A stretch of 64,000 nt of DNA, taken from assembly GCA_902702965.1 (NCBI GenBank), contig CACRXP010000623.1, positions 128,787-192,786 on the forward strand, given 5' to 3'. Position numbers and translations under genes: made by a program. A model generated the notes under the pieces. The model ran no database searches. It saw nothing but the letters and a program-made list of their open reading frames with translations, and was not told the DNA's origin. Positions 25,061-37,815 of the stretch are shown here, piece by piece. Each line of letters begins with the position of its first letter. Position 1 is the first letter of the stretch. Source of the DNA: Spirometra erinaceieuropaei (taxonomy: Eukaryota; Platyhelminthes; Cestoda; Diphyllobothriidea; Diphyllobothriidae).

Positions 25061-26845
25061 CTTATCGTTCTGTGGACTCCTTCAGTGATGACCTTATTAT
25101 ATCCGACTTTGTAGAGAAAACATGCTTTATCGAATGAAGGCGGTTGTTATGTCGGTCAAATTGTAAAGAGCCAGTCGGTTGCTGTGTCAGAGCAGCAGCG
25201 CTTTCGAAGTCTGATTTAAGGGAAAAAACGGCGGAATAAAATATATCATTAATGGTCATCCCTGCGTGTATGCGCCAAAGTGTCTAGAGAATAAGTCAAC
25301 TGATGCGGAAGTTGAGGAAACACTATATATTTTTAAAACTGGGTGGAGAAAACGGCACAGAACAGTGTTAAAAAACGAATTCATTAAAGTTTCTTTCGGA
25401 CACCTCAGCTATTTTTACGTAAAGCACATTAATTAATTATTAAACTAGGGTGAACACTAGTATAAATTAATCAAAATAACACTATTATAGGCCCAGTTCA
25501 GTATAGGCATGCTCAGTCAAAAACGGCATTCTACTTTGTGGTACTCACACAGCTTAAAAAGCCATCACAAGTTAATGTCAAAAATTATGGGTAAAGAGAA
25601 TTTTGCGTCAGGTAGACAAGCGTTATTTTAAAAGAGCGTCGTTGGCTGCGTTCGCATAACTGCGTCTCTGCACGAGGCCTACTAAAACCACACATTTAAA
25701 AAAGCCTTAAGTTAATATCAACTCATATGCACAACACATTTTTTTGCCAACAATTTCGTAGATCTTCCCGCGTGATGCTACAAATGTGATCGGATTATTC
25801 ATCTGGTGATGCTGGCACTTTTTATCTGCATAACGGACAACGTTGCCACAATGAAAGCAAAAACGCTAAACATTCTAAAAAAATGTAAAAATGCTGATGA
25901 TTAGCTATCCAAGTAGATACATCCGCAAAATTTCGAAAGCTGTCATAACACGTAACAGAGCATATGGATAGAATTATAAATTACGTTTATTATTTGGAGT
26001 TATAAACACGTTAACAAGCATGTCCCTAGCATAATATGAGTAGTTGATGTCTCTGGCAAACGTTAATACATGCGAGTTATGTTTGTTTGGGATTCAGTCC
26101 GGCGCCAAAAGGTATCTCAGTTTTGCCCTAGCTCGTAAACATTTGCGACAAAAGATGTAAAAAACCCCGCTGATGAATCGTTACACAGGCTTTAGCGCAA
26201 AAGAAGGCGAAAGTATCATTGTAGTTAACAGAAGCCGTCGTAAACAAAATTAAACAATGACCAAGATGCAGAATGTACACCAAGAAGAATGGTTTTAGAA
26301 AAACTGCTCAACTATGAGAAAACATAAAAAAAATATAAGTAGGCGCACAAAAAACAGTTCTACACATATTGGCTTTTAAAAGCACCCACATTGTGGCATG
26401 CGTTGTGGGCTACGTACTTAGACATACTTTCCTCAGATGCAAGTCGGGTCCAAAAATATTAATACTTCTACAAGATATTCGTTCTTCAGTTACATCGCCT
26501 AACCTACCCTCAGCTTTGTCCAAAAATCTGAAATCTTTTGATTTCTTCGACGGGCTGCATGTTCCTTACAGGTGGTCCGATGTCGGTGAATTTCAGTGGG
26601 AGCTCCTTGGGTGTTTCGATCGCTAATGCCGCGGTCTGATATTTTAGTGTATTCGTATCTTCATATAAGAAGTGTTAACGATGTTTTTTATTATTCGTTG
26701 GCAGACAACATATGGTATTTAATTGCGTATTTCAAGGGTGAACAGGGTTTCTGGATAAAATGTATGCATGAAATAGCATGTTAAAATGTTTAGTAGGAAA
26801 CCAGGGCTGCCTACCTGGGACTCAATTGTGTCGCCTACAGGATAT
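25061..26845. other. AT-rich spacer without recognised features
   Basis: No motif, RNA gene or strong repeat match was seen, only short chance frames. Confidence 0.4.
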
Positions 26846-26849
26846 AAAT

Positions 26850-27270
26850 GGCATTGCTTTGCGTAGGGTTGTACTCAATGCCATGCATTCTAATTCATAC
26901 AACAAAAGCGTTTTAGTCCTTTCAAGGGTTTTCCTTGTTTTATGGATGACTGATTGGCTTGACAAATGTGCTGGTAACATTTCGCATAGTGCCAACTATA
27001 CGAAGTAACGTTGAAAGCGTAGGCAATAACTAATGCAACGTTTTCCGGGAAATAAGTTCATTTCAATTAAAAAGCCAAAAGTCTCAAAAAAGTGCAAAGG
27101 AAATGTTTATTTTACCTTCCTGCCAAGGGTACCATGTGTTGATAAACACTCAACTACAGAAGTAAACAGGCAAGTTCCAGGAAGCATTTCAAAAGAAGAA
27201 TATGCGACTATCGGAACAAAAGGTTTTTTGACCTGAGGTTTCGGATACTCTCACGAACTCATCTCTCACA
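26850..27270 (-). repeat. PLE terminal repeat with hammerhead-like core
   Basis: On the minus strand a degraded core (GAGATGA, helix remnant, GAAACCTCAGGTC) lies at 27268-27229. It is followed by a tail of about 380 bases containing TTCTTCTTTTGAAATG, TCCTGGAACTTGCC and TTAATTGAAATGAAC. The tail aligns with the tails at 28.0-28.3 kb and 60.0 kb. No coding part of the PLE is attached, so this is a terminal fragment or a non-autonomous derivative. Confidence 0.55.
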
Positions 27271-27449
27271 CTATTCCGAATTACATGGAAATATTTCAAA
27301 AAAACGGCCTATCTTGAAAACCCATTGCAGTATATTTTAGTCAAACTATTAAATCACACCGAACAACATCCAGTTTTGTCAAACGTCTGCTAAAAAGAAC
27401 ATTGCATACGTAGACGATACAGATTTGTCTAGTTACAAAGACTTTTGTC

Positions 27450-27740
27450 TCATTTACTTTCACTTGTAAGGATTTCAAGAGCACTTTTGCATTAATTACA
27501 ATCTTGCCAACAATAACTAATGTTTATGAGTTTGTAATATGGTAGCAATGCTTCAGCCTTTTCAATAGGCCCCCATGTTGTTACATGATTGTTTGTCTGG
27601 AACATTTGTCAGTGGCATTGCATGTAGCGACAACCATACGAAAAAAGTGACAAAGCGTCTACATTAACTAATGAAAGTTGTTCCTTGAAACCTATTCATT
27701 TCAGCAAATTAACGGGGAATTTGAACGACCGCTGTAAAAA
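27450..27740 (-). repeat. PLE terminal tail copy
   Basis: It shares TGGAACATTTGTCAG, GGCATTGCAT, AAAGCGTCTACA and GTTGTTCC-TGAAAC with 28090-28215 in the same orientation, about 510 bases apart. Together with 26.85-27.27 and 28.0-28.4 kb it forms a cluster of three related tails. No ribozyme core is attached. Confidence 0.5.
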
Positions 27741-27999
27741 AACTGAATAGGGACTAAATCGCATTAAAGAAGCAGATTTAGAAAGATTGTCTAAAGGTCA
27801 GAAAATATAACGAAATATACTCAAGCAACACTCAAAATAAGATGTTCACAAAAATAATCATACATACAATGGTTTTCTAAAAATAATTACCTTATGGATT
27901 ATTGTTGGGAACTGCGTATTTTGAAGATGTATTATCAGAGGTGGGCTACTTCTTGCCCCTTAACTCTCAATGCAAGTGAAAATGAAGGTCTAGTTCAAA

Positions 28000-28430
28000 A
28001 CAATTTACAAATCTACGAGATGTGCCTTCTTACGTCTCATTACCTAGCGTACATGCAATCCTTGTTAAAAGCACTTTTAGGCCTTTGCCTTTTAATTTGG
28101 GCTGCATTTGGAACATTTATCAGTTGCATTGCATCTAGTGCTAGTTAGAGAAAATAATGCAAAAAGCGTCTACACCAACAAATGTAACTTGTTCCAGGAA
28201 ACTTGCTCATTGCAATTAAAGGCAAAGAATTTCAAAGGGTTAAAGGGAAGTGGACAGCGTATATGCCGGCCGACCTTGAACACAATGCGGATAAAGATAT
28301 AGATCTGTCTATCGCGTTCATTTTCTCCCGAAGAAGACGAAGGAGAAGAGAGGGCGAATTCATGGAGCATATTGTATTCGAACTGACGTTTCGGAAGCTT
28401 TCTCGTTTCCATCATTAGATTAGCGTACTT
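28000..28430 (-). repeat. PLE 3' tail of the 28.5-30 kb element
   Basis: The minus strand runs from the hammerhead-like core (28425-28381) through TCTTCTCC, TTCGTCTTCTTC and GAACGCGATAGACAG to the tail shared with 24.2, 27.1 and 27.6 kb. Its position just after the PLE coding region shows that this tail family belongs to PLE termini. Confidence 0.6.
28381..28425 (-). ncRNA. Hammerhead-ribozyme-like core in PLE 3' terminus
   Basis: The minus strand shows CTAATGA (one change from CTGATGA at an essential G), a four-pair helix II (GGAA with TTCC), then GAAAC, the loop GTCA and GTTC. The G change predicts loss of activity. Confidence 0.5.
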
Positions 28431-28513
28431 GTTGCTCCTGCCGTTCTTGAGTTGTTCAGTCGTGCGGCTTGTCTCGTATTATAGCCGCGCTTGGCACATG
28501 AACTTTGACCTGT

Positions 28514-30060
28514 CTATTTTCCGCTGAAGCGCTTAGACCTCCCCGGGACTGACCGCTGACACGCTTGCGTGACCTTTGTTCCCTTTAAGATCGGCGTTAA
28601 TGTAGTCAAATCAACGTTCCGCTTAGCCCCTTTAACGTCAACCGGTGGACTGATCGGTCGTTGCTGTTCAGGTGAGCAGCATTCAGCTTCGCGGGCGCAT
28701 CGGTGAGACAGTGTTCGGCTCTGGTCACATAACGTCTGGCCCGAGATTCCGCTCTTTTCCGTGAGCGTTGTCTCCCGATCCCGCGTGCTCGCCTGCCTTA
28801 CTGATCCTGTCCGGACTGATCCGAGCCTTGTACGCACAGCCTGGTGGGCGGGATGTAGATCTATAGCTGGGTTGAGTATGTCAGTCGAGAACCAACTTGC
28901 GAACAGCAGTCTGGCCGTCTTCTGATTGGCTCGACCAATTACCATCGTTTTCTCAAAGGCAAAATCGGAGTTCAGTTCTCCTATGTGACCATAGATCAAA
29001 GACGGCTTGTCCTTGCGGTTGATTGCAAGTTGGCGATCGTGCTGTCTTGTACCAAGACGTTTGCCCGTTTCAACAACATACCTCGCATTGCAATTTGGGC
29101 ATGGTATGTTGTAGACCACCGCCGAATGTTCTGTTGTTGGAAGCGGGTCTTTGGACTTCATGATTTGCTGTCTGATGTTGCATTCTGGTTTATGGGCTAC
29201 GCCAGTCCCAAAAGCTTTTAGGATTCTCGTCGTCGCCTCTGACACGTTCTTCACATAGGGTACTTAGAGCCAAAATGACCGCTCAAAATGAGGCTTCTTG
29301 AGGCAATTGCGTATGAAGGACTTCGGGTAGCCGTTAGCTTTAAAAAGGGCCTGTAAGTTAGTTACCTCCTCCTTCCTCCCACTGTCGCCGCTGCAGTGTG
29401 TTTGAATTCGTTGAAAGAGAGTTCTGACACAAGTTCGTTTATGACCAACAGGTTGGTTGCGTCTGAAGTGGATGATACGCCTAGTGTTCGTTGCCTTACG
29501 GTAAACTATTGTCCTTGTCTTCCCGTCTGTCAATCTCGTAACTTGTACGTCCAGGAAGGACAAATGATCGTTGACTTCCTCTTCTACAGTAAACTGAATG
29601 TTGGGAAAAATTGAGTTCATTAATGCCTTGAAAGTCTTCACCTCACTCCTCTTGACTACAACGAATGTGTCTTCGACGTATCCAGCTCAGAACTTCGGGG
29701 GGGGGGGGAATACGACCTGAAGACCAGCCGCTCAAGCCTCCGCAGAACCGTTTCGACAATTAGTCCAGATAGAGGCGAGCACATCGTTGTCCCCTTCTTT
29801 TGCTCGTTGACTTGGCCGTTGAATGTAAAGAAGGCCTTTAGACACAATTCTAGGATCCTAACTATGTGTGCTCGTTTGAGCTGTTGGTCGGTCTTATCAT
29901 ACATTTCCCGGAGAAAGCCACCAGTAGTGTCGATAGCCAGCGCGGGTGGGATGGAGGTGAATAAGGAGATCACGTCAAATGACACCATGACCTCATATGT
30001 GTATGCACTGTTACGCTCGAGAATGGTTGCCTGAGCAGCCCCGATGTTCGATAGGAAAAT
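28514..30060 (-). pseudogene. Penelope-like retroelement, frameshifted
   Basis: Three adjacent minus-strand frames make one PLE. The frame 29988-29656 holds RT motif A (VSFDVISLFTSIP) and motif B (KGTTMCSPLSGLIVETVLRRLE). A run of 12 G on the plus strand (29697-29708) breaks the frame just before the catalytic box, which reads YVEDTFVVV in the next frame (first Asp replaced by Glu). The frame 29641-29264 is the RT thumb (SFLDVQV, YRKATNTR, HKRTCVRTLF). The frame 29254-28514 holds the connector KNVSEATTRILKAFG and the GIY-YIG domain (VVYNIPCPNC, then YVVETGKRLGTR), then SWFSTDILNPAIDLHPA and a long unshared tail. The similarity starts near 30060, so the N-terminus is lost by 5' truncation. Confidence 0.88.
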
Positions 30061-32600
30061 GAATGGTAAGCGTCAAAAATACCAAATTTGCTTCACTTTT
30101 TTAGAATCCGACTATCCTGGGTAAACAGTGCGAGCAGATCTCAAAAGCCTCGTATTCATCCGTCCTACGATCAGACCATGTCCACAACATACACTAATGA
30201 CTGTCAAATAAGTGCAAAAAAGACTACTCAATTCACTCAAACAGCGGAAACCCTGCCGCTGAAACGAACAAATTCCCGCCCTTACTGCATAACTGATAGG
30301 ATGTCCGCTAATGTCATCCAGTTTTCTCCCATCCAGAGAGGTTAAGGTGGAGACTACAATGACGATGGACGCAGAATAAAATCATACGTTGTTGTCCGCG
30401 TTTAGTCCTACCGGTCCTTTGAGAACAACCGTTAACTCACTTAGGAAGAGATGTTTGGAAAAAAATAAAAGTTTATATGCGTATACGTCAAAGTTAGTTA
30501 ACGTAGACTTATCAGGGTAAATTGAGGAAGGCCCAGTTTACACGCCAGTCCAATCTTCATGACCGACAATGTCCACCGTGTACTCCAGAGCAGGATGTGA
30601 GCAGAGACTCTGAACAACAGTGGACTTGCGCTGCATCTATCGCACTCTTTTCACCTCCCCGCATCAGCCCGGTGTTAAGCCATAATAAACAAGACCGGAA
30701 AAAGGGAGAGGCTGCAGGTGGCTGGCGCGGTGAAAACCCGCATATAGATGAACCACCACACATGCAAGTCCACAAAATACACGGTCCAAGAATTTATAAA
30801 ACAAACGGCATGCGCTTGAAAAGCTGCCAGTCGGCCAAGATAACCCGATTCCTAGGGTCGTGTTGCATTAGGTGATTCGCTAAGTAATCTTTAGGGCACC
30901 TACGCGTGTTTTAACACTTGACTTCTGTTCGCTGGACATATTTTCAGCGGCTTGATCCGAAAATAAATTACCGTTACTCAAGATTTCCCAGTTGTTTGAA
31001 TAGGGATGGGTCTGTTCCAATAGAACTCTGCTGTAATACCCGGTGGCCATACAGCGTACACTGTTCTCCAGAAATAGTTAGGCATTTCACAAAGATAGCA
31101 ACGCCTCCAGCATTTTCAAATTTACGGATTGTAGATCGGGAGGGACTGTACCACCTGAAAATTGTTGTGAAAAGCTTCCTGTCAATCAATGCTCCCACTG
31201 AAACATAATAAAGAAAGGAAAATGAAAAAGTCGAAACCTTTAGGATTTTTTGAGGCGTGAACAGTTTTTTAGATTTAGAATTTTTAAATTTGACTATTCC
31301 GCCGTTTCGATTCCTTAAAACGGACTGCTGCTCGAGACATTGGCATTTGGAGACTTTTTTCTTATAAGGCAGTTAGCACTAATTTTGTGAGTGCGATCGT
31401 CCACAAACCACTTGACTTAACAACGTAGGCCAACTTTAATAATATAGGGGTGGCATACATAGAATGAAAAAAATTAAAATATTAGCCGTTTTTAAGGTCT
31501 CTTAAAAAGGGCTAACAGCCCAGTATCGCATAGCGCGCTGTGGGTTGACTTGTAAGACATAAACAGATTCAGCTGCAAAAAAACTTCGAAAACGTTACCT
31601 TCCTTACTTACTTAAAAGTCATATGTCCCAAAACACCAGCATTTAGAGGCATTTTGTCTCCCTAAGCAACTGGTTACTTTATTAATCCCTTATTAACTGC
31701 ATGAACACGTTCTTTTTCAAAGCTAGTTCAGAAGTAAGATGCAAACCCACCTATGCTCTGAGCCATTTTGAAATATCCAATGACCCAGTTGCATCTATTT
31801 AACCAATGTTTCAGATTGGACCAAAAGTTAATTCAGTTTCATCTCACTGAAGTGAGGATAAAAATACGACTGCCGGCGAGTACTTCGGACTGATTACTAA
31901 AATGCCAAAGGTCACGAATAATTTTTAGCCCGGTTATTGACCCATAGAGTGATAAATGATGATACAATTGACAAATTTAGTCGAAAGAACGTCATTTTAG
32001 TACATAAAGAGGTGGCTAACTCTGTAAAAGTCGCTTGCACTATCCTTTCTTCTAGATTATGTTGTACCTTAGATCGGACTTGGGATATCTCTTAATACTT
32101 CATAATTTTCAGGGTTCCCAGTTGATTGTCCACGAAAACAGATTCTTTGTGATGTGTCCATGGAGGATCTTAAGATAAGATTCTTTTAAAGTCTTTTATC
32201 GACTTAGGGAGTTTTTAAGCGCTCAGGTTCGTGTTACTGGTCACTTGATTGACATGTGGAAGATCACTTCAACAAGAAACATAACTGCCGAGAAAAATAA
32301 GCATCCAAGACAAATTTCAACAACAAATGTGCTCTCGATTAGTTGAAAACCGTCGTCCAAGTCATATCTGTAAAGAGAACCCTAATAGTTTATCCTATTT
32401 ACAGATTTTCGTTAATTTCATATTTTCGCACGGTGAAGCCAATAAGAGACGCTTTTGATGCTTTTGAACTTTTCCTTGATGCTGCTAAAAAGTAGTAATA
32501 TTCTTCTACTGTAAACGGGATAACATGCGGCCACTTTCGTTATGCTTGTTCAGTTTTGGGCTTCGCTCAACTGCCATTAATCCACAGCATAGTGGCCATA
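30061..32600. other. Spacer; GC-richer block near 30.5-30.9 kb
   Basis: The stretch 30540-30880 is GC-richer and open on both strands (117 codons plus, 72 minus), but neither peptide carries a recognisable domain. It may be an unclassified repeat. The rest is AT-rich and featureless. Confidence 0.3.
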
Positions 32601-35240
32601 TAAATACTGGTATTTTGTTAACTGGTAGTTTTGCTCTTTAAGTTGCCTAACTAATCATATGCAGAGGCTATACCTCATGAAGTGTGACCTTTTATATGTT
32701 TAAAATTAGGATTAAATATTTTGTGATAGTCGTTTTATTTTACTGTCAATATATTACGTGTTCAAATGCCAAAACAGTTCCGGTCAATTTCAACAACTGA
32801 TTGGCTGTGTACGTTAATCCTGCGCTCTAGGCACTAAATACCCAAGACTTGTTAATCTGACTTCCAAAAACTGACATAAACGCCTGGTTTTTCATAAAGG
32901 CCCTGTGGGCTTGCAACCCGATTCCCAAGGTCAACGTTGTAAAAATATTTTTTTAGACGCAGTAACCCCTGGTTAGTAAAACGCTGAAGACTAAATTACC
33001 CACCCATCAAATAAACACACGTGGAGGCGCAAACGACGTCCTTGACAGTTAATGGCACAAGAGGTTTCACAAAAACATCGTAATATCTATTTTTGCCCAA
33101 ATTTCAAAACATCTCGCCTTCTTAAATAACTTAGACACATTCTGCACGAAAAGCAGATATTAACCAGAGGGGACTAGGCGAATGATCAAAATTCACGACG
33201 TTTAAGTGTTTCTGAAAAACACTAGTTTCCCTCAAAAATGTTCCTGATTTAGGCGACGCATGCGAATGTAGCATAGACGATACCATGCGGGCTGGATAGC
33301 GCAGACAGGACCACAGACGGAGCAAGTACTCATATCCGGTGCAAGGACAGTCTCTCCATCGAGCTAATCCATGCGTCCGGCAGATACTTCTAACGCGCCG
33401 CTTTCTGGTACCCAGCTCTCATCTGTGGTTCAATGAATTCCTGTTTGGCACGACAGCCGCAGTCCCTGTAACCCATATGCTTGGCAGAACATAACGGATG
33501 ATGTTGTATAGCGTGCGTATGCTATCACACTTTGTATACTTTTAGCTAAATTCAACACCCTTCTACACCTACCACACAAAGGCATCCTACAAAGGGGGTA
33601 GCATGCGATTCCGTTAACGGTCCAAGTCGGTTCGAGTGGTCCTCCGGCTAAACTGACGTCGTGTCATGCATTGCATTAAAAGTTCCACCTATTCTGCTCC
33701 AGTGGTTTATGAAGCGTCAGTTTTAAGTTCCATATTTTAAATAATGTTTTATTCCTAAATTTACTACGTCTGGACTACAAGAGAAAGTAAATCAAATTAA
33801 CCCTGACGCCAGTCTTTGCCGGTTAAGTGTTTTGTAATTTACGGAATAAATTATAAACAAATCTATAATGTATGAAGCTTTTGGCGCTTAGCAACATCGA
33901 AAAGTTCATGAAACATTGAAATTATATGCTTATTATGTTCTCCACTCCCGCCTCGATTTCACGCCAGCTTAAAACTTTTTGGGGTTTTAATGCATTGGTT
34001 TGGTCTAGACCGTAATAAATGACTTTTATGTTTAAATCGTCATTTTTGGGCGGATGAAATAATCAGGTTCCACTAAATAGTTTACTAAGAATTCATTTTA
34101 GCCATGAAATGGCGTTTAGGGTAACCACGGCTGACATATTTCTTTGTCTCCAAAGATTATTTTTATCCGTGTGTCCTACATTCGTTTTAGTTCTTGACTC
34201 TTTTCTCAGGCACTTTCGTCTGGAATAATTAACCGAAGCATTTTCAATCTTTCATTGAGATGACAAATTTGGCTGATTAAATTATTTCAAAATCCTGTAG
34301 AATTTTTGCGTAAACAAATACCTCTTAATGAGAAAGCATTTGTTGTGGTAACGTGAACACCTTTGTAGCATTTGACAAAGACATATTTAATTCGTCTTTG
34401 TTGAAAGAGTTAACTTAAATCACAGGTGAAACGCGTATTTTAATGCTTTAATCGGTTTTCACGAAAACGCTGAAAAGTTTAAATTATCGCAAACAGCTAT
34501 GGCGCTGATTTTGTGTGAAATGATTAATTTATTGGACAGCATTTCTTATCTAATTATCCCATAGGGGATAAAATAATTTGCACTGTTTCATTTCCGAGGA
34601 ATTTAATGCACGAAATTGAAGCAAATCCGTCGGAGCGAATCTTATCAGGCTTGGTCCAAAATTTGATGTAAATATTTTAGCTGAAGTCCACTAGCAGCGG
34701 CGGAATAATTGCGTAATTTTTTCAAACTGAAAACAGGCAGCAATTAGCATAAAAACCTGTAATTATTTACTGTACCGCATTTAAAAAGGTCCTTTTCAGA
34801 AGTACTTTTCCTCGGGTTGAGCATTATTCTCCTCGGAAATTAAAAAAGACAAGATTAAACAGAAGTCCATATACCAGAGAACACACCAGGGACACACTGT
34901 TGGTCCGACCCACTCGCAGCTGCACCAGGCAGCGTCAGAAGTTCGGCGAAACCTTCCTGTTCAAGCGTCTAGCTGGTGCCTCTGTCGTCAGTATGGTAAA
35001 TAATTATACAATGCTGAACGCCGTTGCTTTGTCCTATTTGATACAGCAAGTTAAAAAACTGCTTAATTAGAGGCATGCTAACGATGATTTTTAATGTAGC
35101 AATTTACTCTTCAGAAATTTTTCCTTCCTTTTTAATTATATTTAGCCAGTGATGAAGAAACTAGTGCGTGCCCATTCACCTAACTGCCATCTCTATCGGA
35201 AGAGGCGCAATCGAAAACTAACTGCGGGAAACAAAGAGAA
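32601..35240. other. Spacer; possible SINE-like GC-rich patch
   Basis: The stretch 33280-33720 is GC-richer. It contains GGTTCGAGTGG (B-box-like, about 33632) and the 16-base word shared with 1428-1443. No A box is found at the right spacing. The flanking AT-rich DNA holds nothing I can name. Confidence 0.25.
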
Positions 35241-35244
35241 ACAG

Positions 35245-35590
35245 TAGGTGAGTTAACTCGTAGTGTCAAAGGAAATTCCGAAATGCGTTTTAGTTTCAAA
35301 AAGCATTATTATATAGGATTCTTAAACTGCTCATCATGCAGCGTAAACCTCTTATCATTCATCTACCTCAGAATGCGGGCTTTTAAAAGAACTTCAATCT
35401 AACTGCATACAACAACTATGCTCCTTAAAGAATAACCGCTTAATTAGCACGCATTATTTTTATTAATTTCCGATGCATTTAAGGATAGTGTTGTATTTCC
35501 TGGGAAACATGCATACGCATATTCTTTTTTTTTGCTTTTGGGGTAGTACACTACGCCTTCGTCCACTTGTACAATCAAAGTAGGCGTTTA
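35245..35590. repeat. Fold-back element, copy F5 (left arm only)
   Basis: It begins ACAGTAGGTGAG and continues GAAATTCCGAAATGCGTTTT, TTTCAAAAAGC and CATCATGCAGCGTAA, closely matching the left end of the copy at 43243. The matching right arm was not found. Confidence 0.55.
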
Positions 35591-36274
35591 ATTCGGTGTT
35601 AAAATTTTTTTTAATTGTGCTTTATTTAACCGCTGGATTGAGCTAGCAGGCAATTTACTAAACAGATTTCTTTTTCTTTCAAAGAAAATAAATGATATAA
35701 ACAGAAAGATATCACAAACCAATATGGTTTGATGTTATTTAAAAAAAAAGTGTTTTCTTATCTGCAGTTAATTAAATTAGAGCAAAGATTCGTTCCAACC
35801 CAAAATTTGAGCTCAAAAATTTTTGTCGGCTGTTTTAGTATTTTAGTAGAATTCGGGTTGCGGCAAAGAATTCCTGCGGTTGAAACAGTAACGTTAGTGG
35901 ATGGGTAAAATTCAGTCCTTTTTCTGCGTAACGATAACTAAGAATCAGCTACAGCTATTTAAATAACAAAATTAGGCGCATTTTGTAGGCGAACGATTTT
36001 GACCATTTAATTAGTAACAACACTGTTGAAATCCGCAAAGTGAGCACGATAACCCAGCCACGAACATTTCATCATCCTTTGGCACATACTATTAGCTCTG
36101 CTCAGTTAAACATGGATAATCTTTCTTTTTATATGGAGAGATATTTGAGTAATCGTGCAACTTGCATTACCGCTGTTTAAAGTTCAGATTGGCAACAAAG
36201 CTGCACCTTTTCTCTCGTTTTGCAGTAACTAATCAATGCGTTTACTTAGGCAATTCCAACAAGTAAACTGCGAA
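35591..36274. other. AT-rich spacer
   Basis: Homopolymer-rich DNA without recognised genes, RNA genes or repeat matches. Confidence 0.4.
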
Positions 36275-36470
36275 ACGCTAACTAACCATGTAAACATTTT
36301 TATAATAAAATGCTCCGTGGTAACTAGCGTGTTATAATTGCGCAATTAGTATTATGATGCTGCTTGAAATCAACGGAGCGCACCTACACTGGTCCTGCTG
36401 AATGCGCGATTAAACGTCATTTTCAAATGTGGCATTAGTGGGTGTTAATAGTTGACATTTGTACGTATAC
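36275..36470 (+). repeat. Dispersed repeat C, copy 2
   Basis: Same family as 24760-25060, with shared GCTGAATGCGCGA/ACTGAACGTGCGA and GTCATTTTCAAA words. It is in the same orientation and diverged. Confidence 0.45.
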
Positions 36471-37599
36471 GTCAACGCACATAATTCTTTTTTAGATAAA
36501 GATAAGCTAGCATCACAATTTCAAAACTCTGTCAGATTTATTTCAGAAAAAACGCGGCTTGATTTTCTAACAATAATGTTTATAGTCATGCACTCTTTTT
36601 TAAGTCTTCGTTTAATTGATGCTTTACTTGACAGCAACTTTATTCTGCAAAGTACTTTTTAAAACAGTGGCTGAAAACTCACTAGACCTCCTTCGTACAG
36701 TTGTAATTTAGGTTGATCTAAGTTTAACTGTAGACAAATGATTAAAGGTCTAATTACTAACGACAGTCGCTACAGGCCTGTACCGAAATCTATAGATATT
36801 CGTTTAACCTATGTTAAACTTGAGCATAACTACTCTCTAACACAGAACGTTATTTAAACGATTGCTTTGGCCACAGAATGTCGACTCACACTAGGGATAA
36901 CATTACGATTTTCAAACTCGCTACTTATCAACCGCACTTTCTGCTCCATTGCTCAGTTGAGAAAATATTATATAACCTTATCCCAGGTAGCGAAATTTAA
37001 CATTAAAGGCTGTCACGAAAAAAGTATCACAAAAAATCAGTTATTGCATATGATCCTGATGGCCATTCATCGAATACTCTAATAGGGGGATGAACCATGT
37101 CGGCATCATCATATGGTAGAGTCCAAAAATAGTATTTCATTTTTTGACCGTTGCGAAAAGCTATTCTACCTACTCTCAAACTGCCATTAAACGTAATCTC
37201 AAAATAATGCACAAAGAAACGACTGCGCCATGGCGTTAAGAAACGCGGTGTGCACCGATGGCGTGGGCAGCAGATAAGAGAGCGTTATTTTTGAATAAGG
37301 CCAGTGTATGCCGGGGCTTAACTGTGTCTTCGTATAAAATCCGCCAAAGCACGCGACATTTGCATTGCCAACGATAAAGGAGGTGATTGCGGTTTTAAGA
37401 TTAATAGAGTTAGGAAATACATTTGATTAAATTGCCAGTGAAATGCTAGTATTATAAAGAGTTTGCATTTACAACATGGTTGTGATATCAGTCGCAACAA
37501 GTATTATTCATGTGTAGCTTTAGTAGAAAATTCGAAGATTAGCTTCAGAAAAGTAATTATTAACGGCAATCTCTACAAACGCGCACAAAAATGCTTGAC
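36471..37599. other. AT-rich spacer
   Basis: Only short open frames of the length expected by chance; no recognised feature. Confidence 0.4.
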
Positions 37600-37815
37600 T
37601 GATGTGATAGTGGGCAATAGTTATCCATTTAGAAAGGTACTTCATATAGGCAGGATAGCCTCAGCGACAAAGCTAAAAGAGACCGGAATGGCCATTTTCG
37701 GCTGCTTAGTCGTCCTCAGCCAGCCATGCCCTGGGGCTCGATCCCGCGACCTGTTGGTTAAAAGTTAAACGCTTCTAACCACTGAGCCACTGGCTCGTTG
37801 TCCTGTCGGCTGCGA
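37600..37815 (-). repeat. tRNA-derived SINE
   Basis: The minus strand holds an A box TGGCTCAGTGG (37789-37779) and a B box GGGATCGAGCCC (37745-37734), spaced about 45 bases as in a tRNA-type RNA polymerase III promoter. The rest does not fold as a tRNA and continues into a non-tRNA body (toward 37600), so a SINE is the best call. Decayed relatives with the ATGGCCATTT and GCTGCTTAG words lie at 23.5 and 46.4 kb. Confidence 0.65.

Noticed and set aside
33600..33700. tRNA gene or SINE from GGTTCGAGTGG
   Set aside because: No A box at the right distance and no cloverleaf.
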